From Candidatus Ornithomonoglobus merdipullorum (GTDB lineage Bacteria > Bacillota > Clostridia > UBA1381), in the NCBI GenBank assembly GCA_018714695.1, contig DVNB01000050.1, positions 1-40,286 on the forward strand: a stretch of 40,286 nt of DNA. Reading direction: 5' to 3'. Positions 24,141 to 32,738 of the stretch are shown one piece after another; the stretch's first letter is position 1; each line of letters begins with the position of its first letter. The notes under the pieces were generated by a model. The model was not told where the DNA came from. It was given only the letters and a program-made list of their open reading frames with translations, and searched no databases. A program made the position numbers and the translations under genes.

Positions 24141-24248
24141 ATATGTTACGTTAAAATAACACTGATATTCTTTTAAAGTATATTTTCGTCTCATGACCCA
24201 ATAAAAACTGCGGGGAGCTTTAATTCCAACACATGACGGAGGTGCTTC

Positions 24249-26003
24249 ATGAAACAATTGATGAGACTTATGGGCTATCTGGGTCCGTACAAGAGGTCTA
24301 TGGCGGTGGCGGTACTGCTTCTGCTTATAGAAACGTGCTTTGAGCTTGTTATCCCGGTGATAATGGCGGATATCATAGACATCGGTGTGGAGCAGAGAAA
24401 TGTTTCCGTTATAATGTCAAAGGGTATACAGATGGGCATATGCGCCGTGCTCGCGCTCGTTACCGGACTTTTATATGCCCGGTTTGCCGCGCAGGCGTCC
24501 TACGGATTGGGCGCGCGGATAAGAGAGGCGCAGTATGAAAAGGTACAGGATTATTCATTCTCGAACCTTGATCATTTCGACACGTCTTCGCTGGTAACAA
24601 GAATGACCACGGATGTTACAGTGATACAGAATTCCATAAACGGCGGTTTGCGGCCTATGATCCGGGGACCGGTAATGCTCATAATGGGCATAGGGCTTTC
24701 GATATGGATGAACGCCAGACTTGCGGTCGTATTTCTTGTAACAGCGCCGATACTCGCGCTGATACTCGTATTTGTCGTGAGAAAGGTGGCGCCGATGTAC
24801 GGCGTGCTGCAGAAGGCGGTGGACAGGCTCAATAATGTCGTGCAGGAGGGCCTTACCGCGATACGTGCCGTGAAAGCGTTCGTGCGCGGCGAGTATGAGG
24901 AGGAAAAGTTCAGCGAGGTAAACAGCAAGCTGATGAATACAGGTAGAAAAACTTTCCATTATGCAGTCCTGAACCTGCCGGCGTTTCAGATCACGATGTA
25001 TACGTCCATAGTTCTTATAATGTGGTTCGGCGGCAATATGATAATTTCCGACAAGCTGCAGGTCGGAGAGCTCACGGGTTTTTTGAGTTATGTTTTGCAG
25101 GTCATGAACTCGCTAATGATGATATCGAATGTATTTATCCTGCTTACGAGATCTCTTGCCAGCGCCGTTCGTATAAACGAGGTCATAGACGAGAAGATCG
25201 ATCTCGCGTCTCCGGAAAACGCGGTCAAGGAAGTCCCGGACGGCTCGGTGGAGTTCAGGGATGTTTCATTCAAATACAGAGCCGCCGCAAAGGAATACGC
25301 GCTGTCGGATGTAACGCTGCATATAGAGCCGGGTGAGACCGTAGGCATACTTGGAGGAACAGGTTCATCGAAAACTACGCTCGTTCAGCTTATACCGAGA
25401 CTTTACGACGCAAGTAAGGGTGAGGTGTTTGTCGGAGGCAGGAATGTTAAGGAGTATGATCTTGCGGCGCTGAGAGACGCTGTCGGCATAGTATTGCAGA
25501 AAAACCTGTTGTTCTCGGGCACGATACGTGAAAATCTGCAATGGGGAAACAAGAATGCGGATGATGACATGCTCTGGGAGGCGTGCAGAAAAGCCGGAGC
25601 GGCGGAGTTTATAGAAAAGATGCCCGACGGGCTCGGAACGGATCTAGGTCAGGGCGGCGTAAATGTTTCCGGAGGACAGAAGCAGCGTCTGTGTATAGCA
25701 AGGGCGCTTCTGAAGGACCCGAAGATACTTATATTTGACGATTCCACGAGCGCGGTGGACACCGCGACCGAGGCGGACATCCGCTCGGCGCTCTCCGAGC
25801 TTAAGGATGTTACAAAGATAATCATTGCGCAGCGAATAACATCGGTAATGAATACGAATAAGATAGTTATAATGGATGACGGAAAGATAAACGCTGTCGG
25901 GACACACGAGGAGCTGCTTGCCGGAAATCCGATCTATCAGGAGATATATCATTCGCAGATGAGGGAAGGAGGCAGCGGCGATGGCGCGGCAGATAACGGG
26001 TAA
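24249..26003 (+). CDS. ABC exporter half-transporter with degenerate catalytic site
   Basis: 584 residues: six membrane helices (about 15-300) then a nucleotide-binding domain. Walker A is GGTGSSKTT (lysine 375), the signature is in NVSGGQKQRLCIARALL, and Walker B ends IFDDSTSAVD, with Asp498 where the catalytic glutamate should be. This Glu-to-Asp change marks one half of heterodimeric exporters of the BmrCD/TM287-288/LmrCD type. Together with the next gene it probably exports drugs or lipophilic compounds. It overlaps its partner by 23 bases. Confidence 0.92.
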   Translation: MKQLMRLMGYLGPYKRSMAVAVLLLLIETCFELVIPVIMADIIDIGVEQRNVSVIMSKGIQMGICAVLALVTGLLYARFAAQASYGLGARIREAQYEKVQDYSFSNLDHFDTSSLVTRMTTDVTVIQNSINGGLRPMIRGPVMLIMGIGLSIWMNARLAVVFLVTAPILALILVFVVRKVAPMYGVLQKAVDRLNNVVQEGLTAIRAVKAFVRGEYEEEKFSEVNSKLMNTGRKTFHYAVLNLPAFQITMYTSIVLIMWFGGNMIISDKLQVGELTGFLSYVLQVMNSLMMISNVFILLTRSLASAVRINEVIDEKIDLASPENAVKEVPDGSVEFRDVSFKYRAAAKEYALSDVTLHIEPGETVGILGGTGSSKTTLVQLIPRLYDASKGEVFVGGRNVKEYDLAALRDAVGIVLQKNLLFSGTIRENLQWGNKNADDDMLWEACRKAGAAEFIEKMPDGLGTDLGQGGVNVSGGQKQRLCIARALLKDPKILIFDDSTSAVDTATEADIRSALSELKDVTKIIIAQRITSVMNTNKIVIMDDGKINAVGTHEELLAGNPIYQEIYHSQMREGGSGDGAADNG

Positions 26004-27822
26004 GAAGCCCAAGGATATGAAATTTACCATAAGCTCGCTGCTGTCATATATGGGCAGACACAAGATACTGCTGTTGGTGGTGGCAGTGCTTGTAACGGTG
26101 AGCGCGCTTGCAAATCTTATCGGTACATATATGATACGTCCGGTGGTAAATAATCTTGCCGAGGGCGATCTGCACGATCTTCTTATAGGCGTGCTCATCA
26201 CGGCGGCGATATTTGCCGCGGGTGCGGCTGCCGCGTATGGGTACAGTCAGACCATGGTAAAAGCGGCGCAGCAGGTGCTGTATGATATACGCCGTGATCT
26301 GTTCTCACATTTGCAGAAGCTTCCTATAAAGTATTTCGATACTAATCGTCACGGCGATATAATGAGCCTGTTTACCAATGATGTCGATACCATTTCCGAC
26401 GCGCTCAACAACAGCTTTGCGATGGTGATACAGAGCTTTATACAGATCGTCGGAACGCTTGCGATATTGTTCATATTGAACTGGAGGCTTTCTCTTGTGG
26501 CGATCGTATGCTATGCGGTGATGTTCTGGTATATAAATTACAGCGGAAAGCGCAGCAAGAGATTTTTCAACCATCAGCAGAAGGCTCTCGGCGACCTTGA
26601 CGGATACATCGAGGAGATGGTAAACGGTCAGAAGGTAGTAAAGGTGTTCAATCATGAGGCGGAGAACATGAAAAAATTCCGCAGAAAGAACGAGATGCTT
26701 AAAAAAGCCGGAACAGGCGCGCAGGCATATGCCGCAACGATGGTACCCGCGGTGGTGAGTATATCATATATAAATTATGCTGTGGTTGCGGTGCTCGGCG
26801 GAATAATGGCGATAAAGGGACTTACGGATATAGGAAGCCTTGCGAGCTACCTAGTTTTCGTAAGACAGGCGGCGATGCCTATAAATCAGTTCACTCAGCA
26901 GAGTAATTTCCTGCTTGCGGCTCTTGCCGGAGCGGAGCGTATATTCAATGTTATGAAGATGGAGCCTGAGACGGATGACGGAAAGATCAGACTTGTGAAC
27001 GTCAAGGAAGTGGACGGAGAGCTCAGGATCTGCAAGGAAAAGACGAACAGATGGGCATGGCATAAGCCGGACGGCGAGCTTGTGCCGCTGCGCGGAGACG
27101 TGCGTTTCAAGGATGTAAGCTTCGGTTATGATGACAGCAGGATGATATTGAAGAATATCGATCTCTATGCAAAGACGGGGCAGAAGATAGCGTTTGTAGG
27201 CTCTACCGGAGCGGGAAAGACGACAATAATAAATCTTATAAACCGTTTCTACGATGTTCAGGGCGGAACGGTGGTATATGACGGGATAGATATACGCGAT
27301 ATAAAGAAGGATGATCTGAGGCGGTCGCTGAGCATAGTTCTGCAGGATACGCATCTGTTCACCGGAACTATCTCGGATAATATAAGGTTCGGAAAGCTGG
27401 ACGCCACACAGGAGGAGATAGTCCGCGCGGCGAAGATCGCGAATGCCGATTCATTCATCCGCCGTCTGCCGAACGGCTATGACACGATGGTGACCGACGA
27501 CGGCGCGAATCTGTCGCAGGGACAGCGTCAGCTGCTCGCGATAGCGAGAGCCGCGGTAGTTGATCCGCCGGTGCTGATACTTGACGAGGCAACATCCAGT
27601 ATCGATACGAGGACCGAGCGGCTCATCGAAAAGGGAATGGACAGCCTGATGGAGGGCAGGACGGTATTCGTTATCGCGCACCGTCTTTCGACCGTAAGGA
27701 ACGCGAACGCCATAATGGTGCTTGAGCACGGCAAGATCGTGGAGCGCGGCGACCATGACGAGCTTATAGCGAAAAAGGGAATGTATTATCAGTTGTACAA
27801 TGGGATGTTTGAGCTGAGCTGA
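25981..27822 (+). CDS. ABC exporter half-transporter, canonical catalytic site
   Basis: 613 residues from ATG 25981, with AAGGAGG (25966-25972) inside the partner's end. A polar N-terminal extension (1-20) precedes six membrane helices and an NBD with Walker A GSTGAGKTT, signature NLSQGQRQLLAIARAAV, Walker B LILDEATSSID (Glu536 intact) and the H-loop in FVIAHRLSTVRN. About 50 residues around CKEKTNRWAWHKPDGELVPL form an insertion between the membrane and ATPase domains, as seen in this subfamily. It supplies the consensus ATP site of the heterodimer. Confidence 0.93.
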   Translation: MARQITGKKPKDMKFTISSLLSYMGRHKILLLVVAVLVTVSALANLIGTYMIRPVVNNLAEGDLHDLLIGVLITAAIFAAGAAAAYGYSQTMVKAAQQVLYDIRRDLFSHLQKLPIKYFDTNRHGDIMSLFTNDVDTISDALNNSFAMVIQSFIQIVGTLAILFILNWRLSLVAIVCYAVMFWYINYSGKRSKRFFNHQQKALGDLDGYIEEMVNGQKVVKVFNHEAENMKKFRRKNEMLKKAGTGAQAYAATMVPAVVSISYINYAVVAVLGGIMAIKGLTDIGSLASYLVFVRQAAMPINQFTQQSNFLLAALAGAERIFNVMKMEPETDDGKIRLVNVKEVDGELRICKEKTNRWAWHKPDGELVPLRGDVRFKDVSFGYDDSRMILKNIDLYAKTGQKIAFVGSTGAGKTTIINLINRFYDVQGGTVVYDGIDIRDIKKDDLRRSLSIVLQDTHLFTGTISDNIRFGKLDATQEEIVRAAKIANADSFIRRLPNGYDTMVTDDGANLSQGQRQLLAIARAAVVDPPVLILDEATSSIDTRTERLIEKGMDSLMEGRTVFVIAHRLSTVRNANAIMVLEHGKIVERGDHDELIAKKGMYYQLYNGMFELS

Positions 27823-27851
27823 GCAGCGCGCGAAATAAGCGGCGCATCTCA

Positions 27852-27902
27852 CCTGTTTTCGGAGCTTGAAGTATACACATACGTCGGCGCTCCTCAAACA
27901 GG
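27852..27902. other. Long imperfect hairpin after the exporter operon
   Basis: CCTGTTTTCGGAGC (27852-27865) faces GCTCCTCAAACAGG (27889-27902); twelve pairs with a 2-base mismatch. There is no T-run, so it is more likely an mRNA structure or operator than a terminator. Confidence 0.4.
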
Positions 27903-27951
27903 CGATCTGCTTGCTTCTTTCACGCGTTATGATCATAGATAGGAGGTATAT

Positions 27952-28551
27952 ATGACAGAGAGGGAAAAAATGCTTGCGGGCATGCTGTACGACCCGTCGG
28001 ATACAGAACTTGCGGAACTCAGAAAAAAAGCGCATGCTTTGAGCACAAGATACAATACGCTCACAGAGGATGATCCGGAGCGCGGAAAGATCGTTTCGGA
28101 GCTTGTCCCGAACATGGGCAAGCGCGGCTTTGTGCAGGGACCGGTGCAGTTTGATTACGGGGTGTTCACGGAGATAGGCGATAATTTCTATGCCAATTTC
28201 AATCTGACCGTCCTCGACTGCTGCAAGGTCACTATAGGCGACAATGTTATGATAGGACCGAATGTGTCGATATTAACGCCGGTGCATCCGCTGTGCTGGC
28301 AGGACAGGAACATGAGGTTCAAGCCTGACGGCAGTCCGTATGATCTTGAATACGCGAAGCCGATAACCATCGGCAGCAACTGCTGGATAGCCGGGAACGT
28401 AACGATCTGCGGCGGAGTAACGATCGGCAGCGGATGCGTTATAGGCGCGGGGAGCGTGGTAACGCGCGACATCCCCGAAAACAGCCTCGCGGTCGGAAAT
28501 CCGTGCCGTGTGATAAGGGAGATCACCGAGGCGGACAGGATGGAGATATAG
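27952..28551 (+). CDS. Sugar O-acetyltransferase (maltose/galactoside type)
   Basis: 199 residues, usual for Maa/LacA enzymes. The N-terminal Mac domain is clear (MTEREKMLAGMLYDPSD and ARYNTL-like STRYNTL), followed by the left-handed beta-helix of hexapeptide repeats (VTIGDNVMIGPNVSI, ITIGSNCWIAGNVTI, VTIGSGCVIGAGSVV) and the conserved HP in LTPVHPLC, whose histidine is catalytic. It moves acetyl from acetyl-CoA to a sugar, probably for detoxification or surface modification. AGGAGG precedes the ATG. No promoter is apparent between it and the exporter genes. Confidence 0.92.
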   Translation: MTEREKMLAGMLYDPSDTELAELRKKAHALSTRYNTLTEDDPERGKIVSELVPNMGKRGFVQGPVQFDYGVFTEIGDNFYANFNLTVLDCCKVTIGDNVMIGPNVSILTPVHPLCWQDRNMRFKPDGSPYDLEYAKPITIGSNCWIAGNVTICGGVTIGSGCVIGAGSVVTRDIPENSLAVGNPCRVIREITEADRMEI

Positions 28552-28555
28552 GAAT

Positions 28556-28604
28556 GATAAAAAGGCAGGAGACGCGCAAAATTGCGCGCCCTGCCTTTTT
28601 TATC
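28556..28604. terminator. Bidirectional terminator
   Basis: GATAAAAAGGCAGG (28556-28569) pairs with CCTGCCTTTTTTATC (28590-28604), with CGCGC/GCGCG stacked inside. T-runs exist on both strands. The minus-strand gene's stop codon lies inside the stem. Confidence 0.88.
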
Positions 28605-29607
28605 AGAACATCGGACCGTTCAGCATCGTTTGTATAAAGTCTTCAATGACGTCGGGATGCTCGTCAACTACAAGCTCTATATCGAGCTTACTGCACAGGT
28701 CATCAAGCAGAGCAGCATACCGTTCTCTTGCGATGATCTGCCGTGGCCGCCCGTTGGATTCGATAAAGCCTATAACATTGCGCAGAAACAGATCGATCTC
28801 ATCGTCGTTGACAGAAACATCGTCGAAGCTGATGACAAGCCCGGCATCGTGTGCGGCGATTATTACAAGGCGGTAAAAATATGCGCGTCCACCTTTTTTT
28901 TCGGATACCGCCTGACCGGTGTTTGCTATATCCGCCTCAATAGTTATGTTCGATTTTTTCATTTTTTTAAGCCGCGCTATGAGCAGATCGTCCCGTATTG
29001 CAGCTGTGGGGTATTTGATCTCGGGGAACATCAGATCGGTCGGCTGGTTATACCATAGCTTGCTGTCGTCATCATACGACCTTACAAGCATTTGCCCGCT
29101 CTCGAAATCGACATGCAGCGCTCCTGTCAGATACGAGCCAAGTGCCATATACAGGTTGGACATTATGTCGAAAACAAAGTCAACATCGTTCGGCGTGAGC
29201 TCTGACGGGCAGTAAGGCGGCTCCATATGCCTGAAATATATCCATGAGGTCTTTCCCCTAAACTTGAAACCAAGCTCCTTTATAAGAGCATAATCTTTGT
29301 TGGATATTTCGTCCCGCGCGCCCCAGTAGCATACAAAGCACTTGTTATAGTCCAGCATGGACGGGTAGGTCATTTCCGTTGAAAGCTGCTTTTGAAAGCC
29401 TATCTGCGCTTCAAGGTCGTAGTACATTGCTATGCCTATGCATTCACCGGCAATACCCATTATCGAGCAGTATACAGGAGCTTCATGCCCGGGCAGTAAG
29501 AGACAGATGAGATCACTGTTATACATGCTCTCCCAAGGCTTAAGCGCCTGTATCTTCAGTGCGACGTCATAGAGTTTGCTCCATGATGACCTTTCTTCTT
29601 TTTCCAT
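28603..29607 (-). CDS. Uncharacterised protein (DUF6930/DUF7309-like)
   Basis: 334 residues with no signal peptide or membrane helices. The opening WSKLYDVALKIQALKPWESM and the following LICLLLPGHEAPVYCSIMGI resemble an uncharacterised domain pair that I associate with the DUF7309/DUF6930 families of Firmicutes. The C-terminal part (from about IIAAHDAGLVISFDDVSVND) is a second alpha/beta unit with a plan of alternating strands and helices. No catalytic motif stands out. It is a single-gene unit with a perfect promoter and a shared terminator. The family match is from memory and moderate; the function is unknown. Confidence 0.7.
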   Translation of the reverse strand: MEKEERSSWSKLYDVALKIQALKPWESMYNSDLICLLLPGHEAPVYCSIMGIAGECIGIAMYYDLEAQIGFQKQLSTEMTYPSMLDYNKCFVCYWGARDEISNKDYALIKELGFKFRGKTSWIYFRHMEPPYCPSELTPNDVDFVFDIMSNLYMALGSYLTGALHVDFESGQMLVRSYDDDSKLWYNQPTDLMFPEIKYPTAAIRDDLLIARLKKMKKSNITIEADIANTGQAVSEKKGGRAYFYRLVIIAAHDAGLVISFDDVSVNDDEIDLFLRNVIGFIESNGRPRQIIARERYAALLDDLCSKLDIELVVDEHPDVIEDFIQTMLNGPMF

Positions 29608-29636
29608 ATATTTTCTCCTTGCTTTTGGTTATCATT

Positions 29637-29665
29637 ATTATATAATAATACATGCTTTATGTCAA
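29637..29665 (-). promoter_or_regulatory. Sigma-A promoter for the 28603 gene
   Basis: Minus-strand TTGACA (29660-29665), 17-base spacer, TATAAT (29637-29642), a perfect consensus. The downstream AGGAGAAA serves the start at 29607. Confidence 0.87.
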
Positions 29666-29744
29666 TGGTGTTTTTGTCGATTTACCATGATTTTTGAATT
29701 CGCTCGTTACTATTCACAGTCAATGTGAGCCACTGCGAACTGCT

Positions 29745-29824
29745 CCTTGACCCCCTCCGAATTTATCGCGCTGAGCGCGAATAAATTCGGGCAAGGGGGT
29801 TCAACCCCGAAGGTGTTGAGGGGA
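29745..29824 (+). repeat. Hairpin repeat, copy B
   Basis: CCGAATTTAT (29757-29766) pairs perfectly with ATAAATTCGG (29781-29790) around CGCGC-TGA-GCGCG. CCCCCT (29751-29756) pairs with AGGGGG (29794-29799), and TTGA with TTCAA at the base. A second hairpin, CAACCCC-GAA-GGTGTTG (29802-29818), follows, then AGGGG. A separate CTGTCC/GGACAG hairpin lies at 29833-29857. The rest of the 29666-29931 gap holds nothing else that I can name. Confidence 0.72.
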
Positions 29825-29931
29825 TCTGAGCGCTGTCCTACACTATGCTGCGGACAGTGGAACTGTTGCAAAATCCTTAAAGATGTTCAATTTACCGACA
29901 AAAATGATCGGAAAAGCATAAAAAGCAGCAG

Positions 29932-29960
29932 TTGCCATTCTGTGCGGAAAATGATATAAT
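29932..29960 (+). promoter_or_regulatory. Promoter of the rubredoxin fusion gene
   Basis: TTGCCA (29932-29937), 17-base spacer, TATAAT (29955-29960). Confidence 0.75.
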
Positions 29961-30008
29961 TAATATAGAATAACACGGATAACATATTGTGAAAAGGAGG
30001 CGTCATTT

Positions 30009-31400
30009 ATGGCAAGATACAAATGTTCTATATGCGGATATGTGTACGATGAAGAAAAAGAGGGGAAGCCGTTCTCGGAGCTCGAAAAATGCCCGATGTG
30101 CGCTCAGCCGTCATCAGTCTTTGAGCTGATGGACGAGTCCGCGCCGGGATCCGAGCCTGTGAAGGAGTGCGGAAATGGGCTTGACTATCCGGCGGAGACG
30201 AGAAAGACCGACAGCGACTACCGGTATATGAGACAGATACACGAGATGGCCGTCACCGGAAAGCCTATAATAGAGGCGATGGGAACGCGTATGCCCATGC
30301 CGTCATGGGATGATATACTCATTCTCGGCGCGCAGCTCAACCCGCCGCCGCTCGACGAGGATGCGGCGGTGTGCGTTTCAACGGTCATAGGGAAAAACGC
30401 TAAGCGGCCGATGTTTCTGAAAAATCCCGTATACATATCGCACATGTCGTTCGGAGCGCTGTCAAAGGAGATGAAGATCGCGCTTGCTAAGGGCAGCGCG
30501 ATGGCCGGAACGGCGATGTGCAGCGGTGAAGGCGGAATATTGCCGGAGGAACGTGCCGCAGCGTGGAAATACATATTCGAGTACGTGCCGAACCGCTACA
30601 GTGTGACCGACGAAAATCTGAGAAATGCCGATGCTGTAGAGATAAAGATCGGGCAGGGCACAAAGCCGGGCATGGGCGGACATCTGCCCGGCAGCAAGGT
30701 TACGCCGGAGATCGCCGCGGTGAGGGGAAAGCCGGTGGGCAAGGATGTCATAAGCCCGTCAAAATTTCCGGAGATAAACACGCGCGAGGATCTGAAAGCG
30801 CTGGTTTCGGAGCTGAGAAAACGCTCGGACGGACGTCCGATAGGGATAAAGATAGCGGCAGGACGGATCGAACGCGATCTTGAATACTGCGTGTTCGCTG
30901 ATCCAGATTTTGTAACGATAGACGGCAGAGGCGGAGCGACCGGCGCGTCGCCCGCGCTTGTGCGGGATTCGGCGAGTGTGCCGACCATATATGCGCTCTA
31001 TAGGGCGAGGAAGTACCTTGATTCGGTGAGGTCGGATATAGAGCTTGTGATAACGGGCGGACTGCGCGTTTCATCGGATTTTGCGAAGGCGCTGGCAATG
31101 GGCGCGGACGCTGTGGCGATAGCCTCAGCGGCGATGGTCGCGGCGGCGTGCCAGCAGTACCGCATATGCGGGAGCGGGATGTGTCCTGTCGGAGCGGCAA
31201 CGCAGGATCCTGAGCTGAGAAAACGGATCAATGTCGATGCTGCTGCAAAGCGTGTGGCAAATTTCCTGAACTGCTCGCTCGAAGAGCTCAAGACCTTTGC
31301 AAGGATAACGGGACACAGCAATGTCCATGATCTGTGCGTTGAAGATCTCTGCACGATAGACCGTGAGATATCGGAGCATACGAATATTGCTCATGCATGA
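30009..31400 (+). CDS. Rubredoxin-like / FMN-binding glutamate synthase-like fusion
   Basis: 463 residues. The first 45 form a rubredoxin-like domain: Cys6, Cys9, Cys28 and Cys31 (CSIC and CPMC) would bind one iron. From about residue 70 the protein is the FMN-binding central domain of glutamate synthase: VYISHMSFGALSKEMKIAL, GEGG, KIGQGTKPGMGGHLPG, DGRGGATGASP, and the iron-sulfur loop CGSGMCPVGAATQDP. The glutaminase domain and gltD are absent, so it is a stand-alone GltB2-like oxidoreductase rather than a normal glutamate synthase. The rubredoxin part would pass electrons to the FMN. The substrate is uncertain. AAGGAGG precedes the start. Confidence 0.88.
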   Translation: MARYKCSICGYVYDEEKEGKPFSELEKCPMCAQPSSVFELMDESAPGSEPVKECGNGLDYPAETRKTDSDYRYMRQIHEMAVTGKPIIEAMGTRMPMPSWDDILILGAQLNPPPLDEDAAVCVSTVIGKNAKRPMFLKNPVYISHMSFGALSKEMKIALAKGSAMAGTAMCSGEGGILPEERAAAWKYIFEYVPNRYSVTDENLRNADAVEIKIGQGTKPGMGGHLPGSKVTPEIAAVRGKPVGKDVISPSKFPEINTREDLKALVSELRKRSDGRPIGIKIAAGRIERDLEYCVFADPDFVTIDGRGGATGASPALVRDSASVPTIYALYRARKYLDSVRSDIELVITGGLRVSSDFAKALAMGADAVAIASAAMVAAACQQYRICGSGMCPVGAATQDPELRKRINVDAAAKRVANFLNCSLEELKTFARITGHSNVHDLCVEDLCTIDREISEHTNIAHA

Positions 31401-31460
31401 ATAGAGAGTGTGCGGTAAATATGATACAATAGAATAAAAGGTGAAAGGAGACAGTCGGGT

Positions 31461-31805
31461 ATGAAAAAAGTAAAAATAATGGTATTGAAGACTACGCTTG
31501 ATAATGAACTGGCTGAGGAATACGGTGTGCCGGGGCTTACGGCCTGCCCGATGCTTAAGGAGGGACAGGTGTTTTATGCCGATTACGCGAAGCCGGAGGG
31601 TCTTTGCGACGAGGCGTGGAAAGCGATCTATCAGTATGTGTTCGCGCTTGCGCACGGCGCGGGTGACGAGCTGTTCTATTACGGAGACTGGATCAAAACT
31701 CCCGGTGTGGCGATATGCAGCTGCAATGACGGACTTCGCCCGGTGATCTTCAAGCTTGAAGCTACGGACGAAGAGTCGAAGATCGACTATACTCCCGTAA
31801 GATGA
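31461..31805 (+). CDS. TIGR04076 family protein
   Basis: 114 residues. It keeps the family pattern: KKVKIMVLKTTLDNELAEEY, then CPMLKEGQVFYAD, CDEAWKAIYQYVFAL, and the near-terminal CNDGLRPVIFKLEA. Three spaced cysteines (in ACPML, LCDEA and SCNDG) suggest a redox or metal role, but none is established. It sits 60 bases after the rubredoxin fusion with no clear promoter between, so the two may be cotranscribed. A terminator follows its stop. Confidence 0.82.
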   Translation: MKKVKIMVLKTTLDNELAEEYGVPGLTACPMLKEGQVFYADYAKPEGLCDEAWKAIYQYVFALAHGAGDELFYYGDWIKTPGVAICSCNDGLRPVIFKLEATDEESKIDYTPVR

Positions 31806-31814
31806 AAAATGATC

Positions 31815-31850
31815 GGCCGCTCCGGGTTGATGGAGCGGCCTTTAAACGTT
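31815..31850 (+). terminator. Rho-independent terminator
   Basis: GGCCGCTCC (31815-31823) pairs with GGAGCGGCC (31832-31840) across an 8-base loop, followed by TTTAAACGTTT. Confidence 0.8.
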
Positions 31851-32690
31851 TATACTGTAGTTACACTGTCACAGCATACAAAATCGCTGTCTATAGTATG
31901 GGCTATAACACGTGCTTTGAAATTTCTGGAGCCGCATATCGACCGCGGATCATTTCCGGAAACGTTCAAGTCCTCCGGGAGTACGAATTTGATGCACTTC
32001 ACGGTAATGTCGCGGCAGCCCGAGGAGTTATGCGCCGGAACTGTTATAGTTTTCATGCCGCGCTGATGTTCGTTTCCGTAATCATCCACCTCGGTCAGAA
32101 TAATTCCGAGAGCCACGCGCCTGTGCGGACAGACGTTCTTTACGGTCACATCGAGCTGCACGATTCGTCCGAGCGATTCGAGATAGGTGTCGCCAAGATC
32201 TATTACGAGCGAATCCTGACATCCGCTTACGGAGAAGTCGACCGAAACGGGACACGGCTCCGGATGCACATCGCCGCCGCAGTCCACCATGACCGTAGGC
32301 GCGGGGAAGGTCACGGCATTGTTTTCGGCATCCGAATAAGTGATGGATTGATTGACCAATTTTGTGCCGGAAGTCTGAGCGGTGTGCCGTATATAGAATT
32401 CCAGATTTGCGCCCTCGTTGCCCGAAACTCCCAATGAGGGGATCTTCCACTGTATCGTGTTGGGACCCAGCATTGCAGCTGTGCCCTTGGCGGGCGGATC
32501 TATACTTACAATACTAAAGTCCGGATTGACGATCTCGTTTATAACGATATCGGTCGCTCCGGGCTTTGAGATATTGGCCGCAAGATCGGCAAACAGATCT
32601 TCAAGATCGGAATCGTCCGGTGTGACGGCAACATGCGACGCGTCGGGATCCGTTGCCCAGTCGTTCAGCACGCTTACGTCAATGCCGTCG
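31850..32690 (-). pseudogene. Remnant of a vWA-domain surface protein
   Basis: The frame reads GIDVSVLNDWATDPDASHVA (end of a von Willebrand A domain), then SDLEDLFADLAANI and a DUF11/Ig-like extension (TIQWKIPSLGVSGNEGANLE) with a cysteine-rich tail ending CCDSVTTV. The front of the vWA domain, its MIDAS motif and the signal peptide are missing. Upstream of about 32690 the frame runs into the end of the neighbouring Rpn gene, with only chance codons. No promoter or credible start remains. The other half is not found beyond the Rpn gene, so the 5' part was lost. Confidence 0.78.
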
Positions 32691-32738
32691 GCTACGGAGC
32701 TGCATCGCCACCACTTCTTTAATTGCTGCTTTTCTCGC

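Noticed and set aside
22679-29874. Treating the two hairpin repeats as ends of one large composite element
   Set aside because: The 7 kb between them is ordinary operons with matching codon style. TTGCAAAAT near copy B is not in the orientation expected for a terminal repeat.
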